Shown: positions 22,081 through 33,631, numbered from the stretch's first letter. The stretch: DNA of 64,000 nucleotides from Primulina eburnea (GCF_022965805.1 NC_133101.1:7704569-7768568); one strand, 5' to 3'. A program made the numbers and translations. The notes: generated from the letters alone by a model not told the origin.

Positions 22081-23490
22081 TGTAGTAGCCCGAATGCCGA
22101 ATTGGGTAATTAACGGATTAATGGTGATTAATCATGATCGGAAGGTCCGAAGATGGTTCGGAAGCACCGAAGAGTTCGGAAGGTCCGAAGTGAGTTCGGT
22201 GGATCCGATCATGAGGTGTCAAGAGCAGCTGGACACGTGCATGATCGGACGGTCCGAAGTGTATGATCGGAGGATCCGATCATGAGCTGTCAAGAGCCGA
22301 TGGACACGTAGGAGTTCGGACGTTCCGAAGAGGGTTCGGACGATCCGAACATGGCCTATAAATAGTGCTCGGATTTCCTCATTTTTACTTGCCAATTTCT
22401 TGAGTTTCTCTCATTTTGGAGAGTTTGGAAGGTTTCTAGGAATTAATTGTTGGTCGAGCGATAGCCGGGAGCTGCCAGGAGTGGTACCATAGCGACGCCT
22501 GAGTTTCGAGGCAATCGACATCAAAGGGCTGTCGACGGACGAAGGTAAACCCTAAACCTTTGGTAGTACTAGGGAGTACTGGTTTTGCTAGCCGAGCATG
22601 GTAGTATTGTTCATTGGGTATGCTTTTGATGAATAGGCTTGGATTAGACCTGTTGTCTGGTTGTTCCAGTGGATTAGGATTGCAGTGTTAGAGGTACGAA
22701 AGTACTATCCGAGATATCCTGGTTGAGTATACATTCATATATGTGTTGCATGATTATCTGTTGCATTGTTATATGTCATATGATGCATGCTATTATGTCA
22801 CGAGTTATGATGCATATTGCATTTCATGTTGAGCCGTATCTCCTTCGAGATAGCCTTTGCTGTTGAGCTGTATCTCTTTCGAGATAAGCTATATCTTGGG
22901 GCCGCTCAGCCCTGTCTTGTGGACGCATGGACACCGAGAGTACACAGTGGCCGACGGGTCGGGAGGGCTTCGGTGGTCCGGGACATTTTAGGTCCACGTC
23001 TGTCTTGTAGTGGATGCAGTGACCCAGAGGTTGGACCGCGCGGCACTATCCACTTGGCGCCTCTAGACTGAGCATTGTTGAGATCCTTTTGTGACTCCTG
23101 TTTCTTGACTACCCCGGTATCATGATCATAGCATGTGCATTTCATATAGGTCTGTATACTCATACTTTTGTACTGGGCGTTCTTATCGCTCACGTCCTCG
23201 GTTTTGTTTATCTTGGACACCCCATTCCCATGGGGCAGGTCTCAGGTTGGATGGTTCCGGAGGAGCAGGAGGAGGACGTTGAGTAGCCGGTTGGTTTAGT
23301 TTCGGTATCATTTGATTCGATATGGTTGTACCAGATATTCTTTACCTTATTTTGAGTTGTTCTAGAGTTCGTTTGGGTTGTATAACTATCATTTGTTAGT
23401 TGTTTCCGCTATTATCTCTGATTAGTAATTATTAAGTTAATTGCATGCTTAGTTTTCAATTAGTAGGTGATTCTGGAACGGGTCACTACA
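22081..23490 (+). repeat. 5' LTR of element C with U3 motif array and TATA box
   Basis: TGTAGTAGCCCGAAT ... GGGTCACTACA. At 22136-22350 there are eight GWTCGGA-N3-TCCGAWC-like dyads (N3 varies: AGG, AGC, TGG, CGG, AGG, CGT, CGA). TATAAATAG follows at 22357-22365, so the array is the immediate upstream promoter region. The rest is the transcribed R-U5 leader. Confidence 0.95.
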
Positions 23491-23494
23491 TTTA

Positions 23495-23506
23495 TGGTAT
23501 CAGAGC
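23495..23506 (+). promoter_or_regulatory. primer-binding site of element C
   Basis: TGGTATCAGAGC four bases after the 5' LTR; classical initiator-methionine tRNA type. Confidence 0.9.
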
Positions 23507-23580
23507 ATGCGTATGATTTTGGGATATAGATTCTGTTTTGGGATTTCCGTTGACCATTTTCCCTATTCTATCTTGTAGCG

Positions 23581-26500
23581 ATGGCTGACCATTTTGATGA
23601 CGGGAGTAGTCAGGGGAGTGTAGGTCGATGGGGTGACCAGGATGATCATAGGCGTCACCATGAGCATCGTCATCGTCGGGATGGTCCTAGGCGTTTTGAT
23701 ATGCATCGTTTCATGCAGATGGGGCCTAAGCCTTTAGTTGGCGGTGAGACTCCCGATGATGCGGAGGATTGGATAGAGCGCATGGAGAGTTGTTTTCGTG
23801 CATTCCAGTGCACCGATGAGCAGAAGATGGAGACCCTTAGTTTTCTTCTTGAGGGCCGTGCTCGCAGGTGGTGGCGATCGACTTCTGCGCCGATAGTTCA
23901 GTCTCAGGGTAGAGCGACTTGGGCCGATTTCCGTGCAGCGTTCATGCAGCTGTACTTTCCTCCAGCCCTTCGCCAGGCCAAGACGATTGAGCTTTTGAAT
24001 CTGAAGCAGGGGAGTATGTCTGTTGATGAGTATCAGCAGAAATTCTTTGAGTTATTACCCTTCGCTCCTCATATCAGTGGCAGTTCTGAGGCCAAGTATG
24101 ATCATTTCCTTCAGGGCCTTAATCAGGAGATCTTTGATCGAGTCACTGTCTGTGATAATCCTACTTCTTATGATGGGTTAGTGAACCGGTGTCGCCAGGC
24201 AGAGATCAGTCTCCAGCGTGGTAGGGCTATTCTTTCTTCTAGACCTCCGAGTACTTTGAGGCCTCGATCTCAGTCGTTCAAGAAATCTGGTTCGTCTTCT
24301 TCCGGATCTGGATCTCGATCTAGCGGTGTTTTCCGCTTTGGTAAGAAGAAGGAGTCTTGTGCGCATTGTGGGAAGAACCATCCATCGGAGCAATGCCGAG
24401 TAGCCGCAGGAGCTTGTTATCAGTGCGGAGAGATGGGGCATATTAAGAAGAATTGTCCTCAGTTGCGAGGTGGAGCAGGATCTGGTTCTGGATCTCAGAC
24501 GACTGTTCAGCAGAGGAGGCAGGGTCAGGCAGTGGGTAGTTCGAATCTTCGACCTCGTGCCCAAGGTCAAGTTTTTGCGTTGAACCAGGATCAGGCTGCA
24601 GACGAGACCGAGAGAGTCATAGCAGGTACTTTTTGTTTATGCGGTATTCCTGCTTTTGTTCTTATAGATACCGGAGCATCTCATTCATTCATTTCTGCAC
24701 GATTCGTTAAACGTCATAAGTTACCGTATGTTTCTCTAGACGTCATTCTTTCTGTTTCTACCCCGATGGGTCATTCGGTTTTAGCCAAGCGTCTAGTGAT
24801 GGGTTGTCCTTTAGATTTTGAGGGTAACGAGTTGACTGCGAATCTTATGATTCTGGAGATGGAAGATTTTGATTGTATTTTGGGTATAGACATTTTGACT
24901 ACCTACCGAGCTACTGTGGATTGTTACCAGAAGCTTGTTCAGTTTCGTACGACTGAGAGCTCTAGTTGGTTTTTCTATGGTGAGGGAGCGCGACCTCCGA
25001 TGCCAGTAGTATCTGCTCTGAAAGCCTGTCGTGCTTTAGAGGCGGGCGGGGAAGGCTACCTCATCTATGCAATTGATACGTCCACAGGTAGTGTTGGTAT
25101 AGAGGATATTCCAGTGGTTTGTGAATTTCCTGATGTATTTCCAGAAGAGATTCCTGGTTTTCCTCCGGTTAGAGAGGTGGAGTTTGGCATTGAGTTAATG
25201 CCAGGGACTGCACCGATTTCTCGTGCCCCCTATCGTCTGGCTCCGTCAGAGATGAGAGAGCTGAAGCAGCAATTGCAGGATCTTCTTGATAAGGGTTATA
25301 TTCGCCCGAGTGTTTCGCCTTGGGGAGCTCCAGTCTTGTTTGTCAAGAAGAAGGATGGATCGATGCGGTTGTGCATTGATTATCGCCAGCTGAATCGGGT
25401 GACGATCAAAAACAAGTACCCATTACCCCGTATTGATGACTTGTTCGATCAGCTTCAGGGTACTTCTGTTTACTCCAAGATCGACTTGCGATCAGGTTAT
25501 CATCAGATGAGAGTCAGAGATGATGATATTTCCAAGACTGCATTTCGTACTCGTTATGGGCATTACGAGTTTCTAGTTATGCCATTCGGATTGACGAATG
25601 CGCCAGCGGTGTTCATGAATCTGATGAACCGAGTCTTCCGAGATTTTCTGGATCAGTTTGTGGTGGTTTTCATTGACGATATCTTGATCTATTCTCATAG
25701 TGTGGAAGAGCATGTCCAGCACTTGAGGATTGTGTTGCAGATTCTTCGCGAGAAGCAATTGTATGCTAAGCTGAGTAAGTGCGAGTTCTGGATTGATCGT
25801 GTAGTATTCCTTGGTCATGTGATTTCCAAGGAAGGAATTTCTGTGGATCCCAGCAAGATTGAGGCAGTGCTAAATTGGTCACGACCTACGACGGTGGCTG
25901 AGATCCGTAGTTTTCTAGGTCTAGCAGGGTATTATCGTCGCTTCATCGTGAATTTCTCCCAGGTAGCTAGACCTTTGACGCAACTTACTCGGAAGGATGT
26001 TCCATTTGAGTGGTCATCTGAGTGCGAAGATAGTTTCAGAGAGCTTCGTCGACTTCTGACTTCTGCACCTGTTTTGGCGTTACCGTCAGGATCTGATGGT
26101 TTCAGTGTTTACACCGATGCCTCTTCTCAAGGCTTAGGGTGTGTGTTGACGCAAAACGGTCATGTGATTGCTTATGCTTCCAGACAGCTGAAATCTCACG
26201 AGGAGAAGTATCCTACTCATGATCTAGAGTTGGCAGCTATTGTGTTCGCGCTGAAGATTTGGCGTCATTACTTGTACGGGGTTAAGTTTGAAATCTTTAC
26301 TGATCATAAGAGTCTGAAATATCTGTTCACTCAGGCTGAGTTGAACATGAGGCAACGTCGTTGGATGGATTTGCTGAAAGATTATGACTGCGAGATCAAG
26401 TACCATCCAGGATCTGCAAATCTCACAGCTGATGCTCTTAGTCGCAAAGTGAGAGTTTCTGCACTTCAGACCAGTGCTATGATTAGTACTATTCAGGATT

Positions 26501-27999
26501 GTTGTTCGTTGGGATTTAATTTCAAACATCGGAAAGGTATGGAGAGCATTCGTGTTGCTACCATTTTATCTGAGCCAGCCTTGTTCGCTCGGATTCGAGA
26601 TGCTCAGATGTCTGATCTCAAGACTCAGAGATTAGCTCGGTTAGCGGGTGGAGATAGCGGTTTCCATTATCAGTCTAATGGTCTTCTGTGTTTGTCTAAT
26701 CGAGTTGTAGTACCAGAAGATGATACTTTGAGGGAGGAGATCTTATCTCATGCTCATCGAAGTAAGTTGAGTATTCATCCAGGAAGTAATAAGATGTATA
26801 AAGACTTGAGGACACGATTTTGGTGGAAAGGGATGAAGCGCAGTGTTTATCAGTTTGTTTCCAAGTGTCTTGTTTGTCAACAGGTTAAGGCAGAGCACCG
26901 TCGACCTGGAGGATTATTGTTGAATCTACCTATTCCTGAATGGAAGTGGGAGCATATCACGATGGATTTCATTACTCACTTGCCATTATCGTCGAGGAAT
27001 AGTGACGCTATCTGGGTAGTGGTGGATCGACTCACCAAGTCTGCTCACTTTCTGTCTTATAACCGGGATTTCACTTTCGATCGTATGGCTCGATTGTACA
27101 TTCAGGAGATTGTACGTTTGCATGGAGTGCCTGTCAGTATTGTCAGTGACAGAGATCCTCGTTTTACCTCACGGTTTTGGGGTAGTTTCCAGTCAGTTTT
27201 GGGTACTACACTGAGTCTGAGTACTGCTTATCATCCGGAGACTGACGGTCAGTCAGAGAGGACTATCCGTACGCTTGAGGATATGTTGCGAGCCTGTGTT
27301 ATGGATTTCGGACCCGCTTGGCAGGATCATTTGCCTTTGATTGAGTTCGCGTACAACAACAGCTACCATCGTAGTATTGGTATGGCACCATTTGAGGCGT
27401 TGTATGGGCGACGTTGTCGTACTCCTTTATTCTGGGACGAAGTTGGTGAACGACATGTTGAGGGACCGGAGTTAGTCCAGCAGGCTATTGATAAAGTTGC
27501 AGTAATCAAGAAGAGGATTAAGATTGCCCAGGATCGACAGGCTAGTTATGCGAACACCAAGCGGCGACCTCTTTATTTTCAGCCAGGTGAGAAAGTGTTT
27601 CTCCGAGTTTCGCCTTTTCGCAGGATTTTGAGATTTGGTCTCAAGGGTAAGCTATCTCCGAGATTCATTGGTCCTTTTGAGATTCTAGAATGTGTGGGAG
27701 ATTTAGCTTACAGGTTAGCATTACCTCCGTATTTGTCCGGTATTCATGATGTGTTCCACGTATCTTTGTTGAGACGATACGTAGCAGATGAGTCTCACAT
27801 CTTGCATCCCTCTGAAGTTCAACTTGAATCAGATTTGTCTTACGTGGAGCGACCAGTTCAGATTCTCGATCGCAAAGACAAGGTGTTGCGGAATAAGATC
27901 ATTCCTCTTGTCTTAGTACAGTGGCAGCGCAGAGGCACTGAAGAAGCCACTTGGGAGTTAGAGAGTCGTATGCGTTCAGAGCATCCAGAGCTCTTTTGA
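23581..27999 (+). CDS. element C gag-pol polyprotein (1472 aa), intact
   Basis: A single open frame encodes the whole polyprotein. The order is Gag ([14 protein letters not shown], residues about 60-75; [10 protein letters not shown]), zinc knuckle [14 protein letters not shown] (about 279), protease [10 protein letters not shown] (about 361), RT ([19 protein letters not shown]; catalytic FIDDILIYS near 697), RNase H ([13 protein letters not shown], about 845), the integrase HHCC region ([12 protein letters not shown] ... CLVCQQ, about 1057-1100) and the integrase core with its D, D and E ([28 protein letters not shown], about 1128-1226). A C-terminal chromodomain-like segment ([15 protein letters not shown]) ends the protein. 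Gypsy order (integrase last) and wording fit Tekay/Del chromoviruses. No stop or shift is present, so the element is probably competent. Confidence 0.96.
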   Translation: MADHFDDGSSQGSVGRWGDQDDHRRHHEHRHRRDGPRRFDMHRFMQMGPKPLVGGETPDDAEDWIERMESCFRAFQCTDEQKMETLSFLLEGRARRWWRSTSAPIVQSQGRATWADFRAAFMQLYFPPALRQAKTIELLNLKQGSMSVDEYQQKFFELLPFAPHISGSSEAKYDHFLQGLNQEIFDRVTVCDNPTSYDGLVNRCRQAEISLQRGRAILSSRPPSTLRPRSQSFKKSGSSSSGSGSRSSGVFRFGKKKESCAHCGKNHPSEQCRVAAGACYQCGEMGHIKKNCPQLRGGAGSGSGSQTTVQQRRQGQAVGSSNLRPRAQGQVFALNQDQAADETERVIAGTFCLCGIPAFVLIDTGASHSFISARFVKRHKLPYVSLDVILSVSTPMGHSVLAKRLVMGCPLDFEGNELTANLMILEMEDFDCILGIDILTTYRATVDCYQKLVQFRTTESSSWFFYGEGARPPMPVVSALKACRALEAGGEGYLIYAIDTSTGSVGIEDIPVVCEFPDVFPEEIPGFPPVREVEFGIELMPGTAPISRAPYRLAPSEMRELKQQLQDLLDKGYIRPSVSPWGAPVLFVKKKDGSMRLCIDYRQLNRVTIKNKYPLPRIDDLFDQLQGTSVYSKIDLRSGYHQMRVRDDDISKTAFRTRYGHYEFLVMPFGLTNAPAVFMNLMNRVFRDFLDQFVVVFIDDILIYSHSVEEHVQHLRIVLQILREKQLYAKLSKCEFWIDRVVFLGHVISKEGISVDPSKIEAVLNWSRPTTVAEIRSFLGLAGYYRRFIVNFSQVARPLTQLTRKDVPFEWSSECEDSFRELRRLLTSAPVLALPSGSDGFSVYTDASSQGLGCVLTQNGHVIAYASRQLKSHEEKYPTHDLELAAIVFALKIWRHYLYGVKFEIFTDHKSLKYLFTQAELNMRQRRWMDLLKDYDCEIKYHPGSANLTADALSRKVRVSALQTSAMISTIQDCCSLGFNFKHRKGMESIRVATILSEPALFARIRDAQMSDLKTQRLARLAGGDSGFHYQSNGLLCLSNRVVVPEDDTLREEILSHAHRSKLSIHPGSNKMYKDLRTRFWWKGMKRSVYQFVSKCLVCQQVKAEHRRPGGLLLNLPIPEWKWEHITMDFITHLPLSSRNSDAIWVVVDRLTKSAHFLSYNRDFTFDRMARLYIQEIVRLHGVPVSIVSDRDPRFTSRFWGSFQSVLGTTLSLSTAYHPETDGQSERTIRTLEDMLRACVMDFGPAWQDHLPLIEFAYNNSYHRSIGMAPFEALYGRRCRTPLFWDEVGERHVEGPELVQQAIDKVAVIKKRIKIAQDRQASYANTKRRPLYFQPGEKVFLRVSPFRRILRFGLKGKLSPRFIGPFEILECVGDLAYRLALPPYLSGIHDVFHVSLLRRYVADESHILHPSEVQLESDLSYVERPVQILDRKDKVLRNKIIPLVLVQWQRRGTEEATWELESRMRSEHPELF

Positions 28000-28114
28000 G
28001 TTGTGCTTTGTATATGTTTGTGTTTTTCAATTGTAATCGAGATATCAGTTGTATTCAACAACAATTAAGATATAATAACGATGTTGTTATTTCGTTTTGT
28101 TCATTCTCTAAGCC

Positions 28115-28150
28115 TGATTTCGAGGACGAAATCTTTTAAGGGGGGGAGAA
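28115..28150 (+). promoter_or_regulatory. dyad and polypurine tract of element C
   Basis: GATTTCGAGGACGAAATC followed by TTTTAAGGGGGGGAGAA directly before the 3' LTR. It primes plus-strand DNA synthesis in this class of element. Confidence 0.88.
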
Positions 28151-29560
28151 TGTAGTAGCCCGAATGCCGAATTGGGTAATTAACGGATTAATGGTGATTA
28201 ATCATGATCGGAAGGTCCGAAGATGGTTCGGAAGCACCGAAGAGTTCGGAAGGTCCGAAGTGAGTTCGGTGGATCCGATCATGAGGTGTCAAGAGCAGCT
28301 GGACACGTGCATGATCGGACGGTCCGAAGTGTATGATCGGAGGATCCGATCATGAGCTGTCAAGAGCCGATGGACACGTAGGAGTTCGGACGTTCCGAAG
28401 AGGGTTCGGACGATCCGAACATGGCCTATAAATAGTGCTCGGATTTCCTCATTTTTACTTGCCAATTTCTTGAGTTTCTCTCATTTTGGAGAGTTTGGAA
28501 GGTTTCTAGGAATTAATTGTTGGTCGAGCGATAGCCGGGAGCTGCCAGGAGTGGTACCATAGCGACGCCTGAGTTTCGAGGCAATCGACATCAAAGGGCT
28601 GTCGACGGACGAAGGTAAACCCTAAACCTTTGGTAGTACTAGGGAGTACTGGTTTTGCTAGCCGAGCATGGTAGTATTGTTCATTGGGTATGCTTTTGAT
28701 GAATAGGCTTGGATTAGACCTGTTGTCTGGTTGTTCCAGTGGATTAGGATTGCAGTGTTAGAGGTACGAAAGTACTATCCGAGATATCCTGGTTGAGTAT
28801 ACATTCATATATGTGTTGCATGATTATCTGTTGCATTGTTATATGTCATATGATGCATGCTATTATGTCACGAGTTATGATGCATATTGCATTTCATGTT
28901 GAGCCGTATCTCCTTCGAGATAGCCTTTGCTGTTGAGCTGTATCTCTTTCGAGATAAGCTATATCTTGGGGCCGCTCAGCCCTGTCTTGTGGACGCATGG
29001 ACACCGAGAGTACACAGTGGCCGACGGGTCGGGAGGGCTTCGGTGGTCCGGGACATTTTAGGTCCACGTCTGTCTTGTAGTGGATGCAGTGACCCAGAGG
29101 TTGGACCGCGCGGCACTATCCACTTGGCGCCTCTAGACTGAGCATTGTTGAGATCCTTTTGTGACTCCTGTTTCTTGACTACCCCGGTATCATGATCATA
29201 GCATGTGCATTTCATATAGGTCTGTATACTCATACTTTTGTACTGGGCGTTCTTATCGCTCACGTCCTCGGTTTTGTTTATCTTGGACACCCCATTCCCA
29301 TGGGGCAGGTCTCAGGTTGGATGGTTCCGGAGGAGCAGGAGGAGGACGTTGAGTAGCCGGTTGGTTTAGTTTCGGTATCATTTGATTCGATATGGTTGTA
29401 CCAGATATTCTTTACCTTATTTTGAGTTGTTCTAGAGTTCGTTTGGGTTGTATAACTATCATTTGTTAGTTGTTTCCGCTATTATCTCTGATTAGTAATT
29501 ATTAAGTTAATTGCATGCTTAGTTTTCAATTAGTAGGTGATTCTGGAACGGGTCACTACA
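28151..29560 (+). repeat. 3' LTR of element C
   Basis: Same length and, as far as I can read, the same sequence as 22081-23490, including all eight dyad motifs and the TATA box (28427-28435). Confidence 0.95.
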
Positions 29561-30525
29561 CGTCTCCCTGTCTGAGCAACTGATCCAGATGACTCAGCTG
29601 CCTGTGATCCCTGTGCACCTCTCTGTGGACACACTCGAGCAAAGTGTCCATGTTGCTTACAAATGCGGCAGTTGCCGAATACTCCTCTGCACTGCTCTGT
29701 GGAATGCCTCCCTCCACAGGTGCTACAGTATGGTCCTGTGTAACTCTGGCCCTGACTAGTCTGTCTAGAGCCACTCGAACTAGAGGAGCTACTCCCAGCT
29801 TTCTTGAATTTCTTCCCTTTAGCCTTCAGGAAGTCTTTCTTCCCGCTTCCACTACCACTTTCAAATCGAGGAAATGGTGGAGGCATCTGTGAACTCGGTG
29901 CTGAAGGCACAAACGAAGCCTCTTTCTGTCTTATCAATCCGGCTTCAGCTCCCTTAGCTCGATTCAGAGCATCAGTGAAATTGTTTGGCCTTCCGGTATT
30001 CACCAGGGTAAAGATTTCAGGATTTAGACCATTTATGAACTGGTCTGCAACGGCCTCATCACTCCCAGCCACATGAGGGGAAAATCGAAGCAGAGTAGAG
30101 AACTTAGCCACATAATCCTCAATGTTTAACTAGCCTTGTCTCAAGTTAGCGAACTCGGCTCCCTTGTCCTTCCTATATGAAACTGGAAAGAACCGTAGAT
30201 AAAATTCAGTCTTAAACACATTCCAGGTAATGGCCGTACCTTTTAATTCCAACGCCCGTTTCGTCGTGTTCCACCAGTGTTTAGCAACATCATGCAACTG
30301 GTGTCCGATCAGTTTCACCCTCTTTTCCTCATTATATTCCAAAGATTCGAACAACGATTCAATATCGTCCAACCAACTTTCACATTCCACGGAATTCTCC
30401 GTCCCTTTCAAAGTCGGTGGATGGAATGACTGAAATCTTTTCAACAATTGCTCCATTGGAGTAGGGGTCACATCCATGGGAGGATTCGAGGTACTTCCCT
30501 GTTCTGGTATCCTTCTCGGAGACAT
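29561..30525 (-). pseudogene. element A gag, degenerate, cut off by element C
   Basis: It starts MSPRRIPEQGS at 30525. A Gag core (ESWLDDIESLFESLEY, VAKHWWNTTKRAL) is followed by an in-frame TAG at about 30127, directly after LRQG. The same frame then continues with gag sequence (YVAKFSTLLRFSPHVAG), a serine-rich stretch and zinc knuckle CRICKQHGHFARVC. It reaches the left edge of the fragment at the CGTCT duplication where element C is inserted. The remainder, with protease and pol, is at 18543-22080. Confidence 0.9.
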
Positions 30526-30748
30526 ATCTGATAATCGAAGAGGTTAGTAATTCCAAATACCACTTACCAGTTTCAATCCTCCTCGGATCATCTTACAGCT
30601 GATCCATTCCAATAATATACAATACCATATCAATATCAGATAATTCAGGTAGCATATATTAAAACAGGAATCATGCTAGCAATCAAAAGCAGGAAAGAAA
30701 ATCAATCTACCCCGCTCACTAGCTTCTATCTCAGTCTAAGGGATCTAT

Positions 30749-30762
30749 GGCTCTGATACCAC
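30749..30762 (-). promoter_or_regulatory. primer-binding site of element A
   Basis: TGGTATCAGAGCCA on the minus strand, four bases from the 5' LTR boundary at 30767. Confidence 0.88.
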
Positions 30763-31300
30763 CTGTTGTAGGGACCCGGACGCTAATCAAGTTCTTAATC
30801 ATAATTGAGACTAATTAATCAATTAAAAACAGGGTCTAAAAATTTTTCTTTTTTAAAATGCGGAACGTAGTGAAATCAAACTATATATACATATCTGTAT
30901 ATATAAAATACAAGTCCTGTATTACAACATTTATTCAAACTAGGGTTTGACAACTACTATCAAGTGTTCAACCCTATCTCTAGTCCAAGTCCGGTGCCAC
31001 CACTCTAATCACGATCTCTCTCTTCATCTTCTGGACCCTGATCCTGTCCCACCTGTTGTCAAGTACACATACAGACAAGACAACAGCCGGATAAACCGGT
31101 GAGAATATACTCCCAGTATAAATCAACGAAACATGCAATCTTATAAACAATATAAAGCATGTAATCAGGTAACAGATATATGTAACAAAGTCTGAAACAT
31201 AATCAATATCAAACTGTCGACAATACTCGTAGCTACATCATTCAGACTAGACTCAATCCTAGTCTAGGGATCCCGATTCCAGAAGTTGGCATGCGTATAT

Positions 31301-31600
31301 CGACTAGCAGTAATAGAAAAGACTCCAGTTCTATCCACGCCGATATGGTATCGATCAACAGTAATAGAAAAGACTCCAGTTCTATCCACATCGATACGGT
31401 ATCGATTACCAGTAATAGAGGAAGCTATTATTCTATCCACATCAATATAGTACCGATTAACAGTAATAGAAGCAACTCTAATTCTATTCACATCGATATG
31501 ACATCGATTAACAGTAATAGAAGAGCTACTAATCTATCCACATCGATACAATACTGATTAACAGTAATAGAAAAAGCCACCATCCTATCCACATCGATAG
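31301..31600. repeat. 51-bp minisatellite, six units, in the right LTR of A
   Basis: Units start at about 31301, 31352, 31403, 31454, 31505 and 31555, each with CGATTAACAGTAATAGA and a CTATCCACATCGAT end. The unit length is a multiple of three, so open frames run through it on both strands without coding meaning. Confidence 0.92.
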
Positions 31601-32490
31601 CCAAACATCCAGTGACAGTCTTTGGCACATCCGCCAATACACAATCTTATGACATCGTGCAATGTGCCCGTAGTGATCCCACCACTAACGGCACTTCTGT
31701 CATAAGACTACTCGTCTAATACCTGCTGTCTAAAATCAAGAGAACAAGTATATCAATCAACTCAATGCAAATAAAGTAAAGTATGTGATTTAGGGAAACC
31801 CAAGTCTAAACCGACTCAAGTCCATCTCCCAATACCACATTGACTTATACCTTTCGTTGCAGTCTCGGTTTCCTGCTCAGTCCAAGTCCTGAACTCACAA
31901 TCTGTCTGGTACTGACAATATCAATAATCTCATATCAATATACTAGTCAATTCCATAACAATTTGATCAATCTGGATTTGATTCAAAATTGACGGCATAA
32001 CTGTACAATTCCAATATCCCCGTCAATACCAATTCACCAGATAACAGTTACAATCTATAACCCATATCCAATACAATCCGTAATCCCTTCACAATTCAAA
32101 TCTATCCGGTATAAATCAATATACCCTAAAAATTCATAATAATTCCAGAATCAATCATTTTCTTAATCTGACTTCGATTCTATGATGTCTAACATGTCAA
32201 GAACACCATATATGAATTCCATTCAATTCTGACAATAGCATAATTTCAAAGCCTGTCAAAACGTAGTAAAACTTACGTCAAGTTGTAGCCTACGTTGATA
32301 GGAACTCAATACCGAAGTCGGATTACAATTCGGACGGACAGATTTTGCACGGTTGGAATTTGAAATCACAAAAGCTACGCTTTATTCCTCGGTTGATTTT
32401 TGCTGTTTCTATTCAAGAATGAAGCAATTGTTCCTATATATATTGCATGCAAAATTCCATACGTGTCATTCTCACAATTCGTCCCCAGCC

Positions 32491-32706
32491 TCTCGCGCAT
32501 ATGCGCGTATTGTCTTCGCGCATATGCGCGAGACCATGTCTCGGCGCGTGCTGTACACCTCGCCTCGCGCATATGCGCGAGGTCCTGTGCGATTTTGGGG
32601 TACCTACTGCCTCCTTCGCGCAGATGCGCGCATTCACCCGCGCAGATGCGCGAAGCCCACTGCCTGCTGCGCGCATGTGCGCGCATTGGTTCGCGCATGT
32701 GCGTGG
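32491..32706 (-). repeat. GCGCATATGCGC palindrome array in LTR A (seven units)
   Basis: Same array as in the left LTR, but the third and fourth units are fused into one by a 22-bp deletion relative to the left copy. One central AT pair is also changed to GA (GCGCAGATGCGC) in a further unit. Confidence 0.9.
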
Positions 32707-32839
32707 GGCTCCTCACACCTACACACACTTTTCACACGTACTTGTATTGCATGTCCCGATTAATCCTTTCATAATCATATCAAATTATAATTCAATAATT
32801 ACAGATTACTAGGATTCAATTCTCGGGCATTACAATCGA

Positions 32840-33449
32840 TACCCCTTTATTAAACTAAATAAATAGTCCGAGATCGAGATGAATTTTTTTTATCTGAAAG
32901 CATGAAATTTAATGTTCTTTTTTTAAAAAAAAAATTAGTACAAAGAAATAGTATGAATTATAATATTTGTTTTAATTATTATATAAATAATTACTACTAA
33001 TATTTCACTCGTTGCGATGCAATAAGTATTATTTTTATAATCAATGATTAAAATCAATAAATATTAGGTTTTGAATAATGATTTTTATAACAAAATATTA
33101 ATGTCATTTGATATAACTCTCAAAACTAGGATAACAATCTTCTGTATTTAAATTGACTTTGTTATCTTGAATGAGTAGACTAATAACAAATAAAAAATTT
33201 AGAAAATCCTATATTATTTTGTTCATTAAAATTTTGAACAATAAATAAATATTTTTCAAATAGTCACAATTTTTGTAATTTATTATATGCATAAGTTTTG
33301 ATAAAAAAAAATTTAACTTTTTTAAGATACGTAAAAAAATATTTATATTAGATTTATAATTAAGACTAATAATAGTAATAATAACAAATTTTTGCAAATC
33401 AAATATAAAAAATACACCATGTTACTGTTTTAAGAAGTTATAAATCGTA
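32840..33449. other. AT-rich intergenic DNA
   Basis: I see no gene or clear element here between retrotransposon A and the next MITE. Confidence 0.5.
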
Positions 33450-33631
33450 GGCAAAAATTTGTGTGAGACGGTCTCACGGATCGAATTTGTGAGACGAATC
33501 TCTTATTTGAGTCATCCATGAAAAAGTATAATTTTTTATGCTTAGAGTATTACTTTTTATTGTGAATATGGGTAGGGTTGACCCGTCTCACAGATTAATA
33601 TCCGTGAGACGGTCTCATATGAGAATCACTC
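33450..33631 (-). mobile_element. 182-bp MITE family, full-length copy
   Basis: It runs from GGCAAAAATTTGTGTGAG to GAGAATCACTC, exactly 182 bp, with near-perfect 9-bp flanks TAAATCGTA / TATATCGTA. Terminal palindromes GTGAGACGGTCTCAC are present at the left end and in slightly changed form at the right. Confidence 0.85.

Larger units (their letters stand above)
22081..29560 (+). mobile_element. LTR retrotransposon C, Ty3/gypsy (Tekay/Del-like), complete and apparently very young
   Basis: It is 7480 bp, flanked by the 5-bp direct repeat CGTCT (22076-22080, 29561-29565) within gag-pol of element A. Both LTRs are 1410 bp and I found no difference between them. The primer-binding site TGGTATCAGAGC, one uninterrupted gag-pol frame and a polypurine tract are all present. 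Everything needed for autonomous movement is visible, and the insertion disrupts no host gene. Confidence 0.97.
9081..32834 (-). mobile_element. LTR retrotransposon A, Ty3/gypsy (Tekay/Del-like), degenerate, host of two nested insertions
   Basis: The element is bounded by the 5-bp direct repeat ATCGA (9076-9080 and 32835-32839). It has two LTRs with TG...CA ends, a TGGTATCAGAGCCA primer-binding site next to the right LTR, a purine tract next to the left LTR, and gag-pol between, all on the minus strand. Without the two insertions it is about 9.0 kb. B interrupts the left LTR and C interrupts the gag-protease junction. Coding regions carry several stops and frameshifts, so A cannot make its own proteins. 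The RT wording and the dyad TTCGAGGACGAA before the purine tract place it near Tekay/Del chromoviruses. Confidence 0.95.
30767..32834 (-). repeat. 5' LTR of element A (2068 bp)
   Basis: It runs from TGTAATGCCCGAGAATT (at 32834, minus) to GGTCCCTACA (30767). It contains a GCGCATATGCGC array (32491-32706, seven units), a TATATATAGG box beside it (about 32432-32442), a 51-bp minisatellite (31301-31600) and CCACCTGTTGTC-type ends shared with solo LTR D. Confidence 0.95.

Noticed and set aside
22817..23220. ORFs of 84 and 104 residues in both LTRs of C (22817-23220, 28887-29290)
   Set aside because: They are overlapping, on opposite strands, and lie in the untranslated leader of an LTR. No motif supports a protein.
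24178..26529. Minus-strand ORFs inside gag-pol of element C (24178-24570, 25573-25818, 26224-26529)
   Set aside because: They are antisense shadows of the 1472-codon polyprotein, which has clear motifs throughout.
31264..31557. Apparent tandem-repeat proteins (ITVNRYYIDVDR-like and SINSNRKDSSSIH-like) on both strands
   Set aside because: The 51-bp minisatellite unit is a multiple of three, so any frame without a stop in one unit stays open. It lies inside an LTR.
32491..32706. CRISPR-like array of GCGCATATGCGC repeats
   Set aside because: Spacing is irregular, the repeats are short palindromes, and the setting is an LTR in a plant genome.
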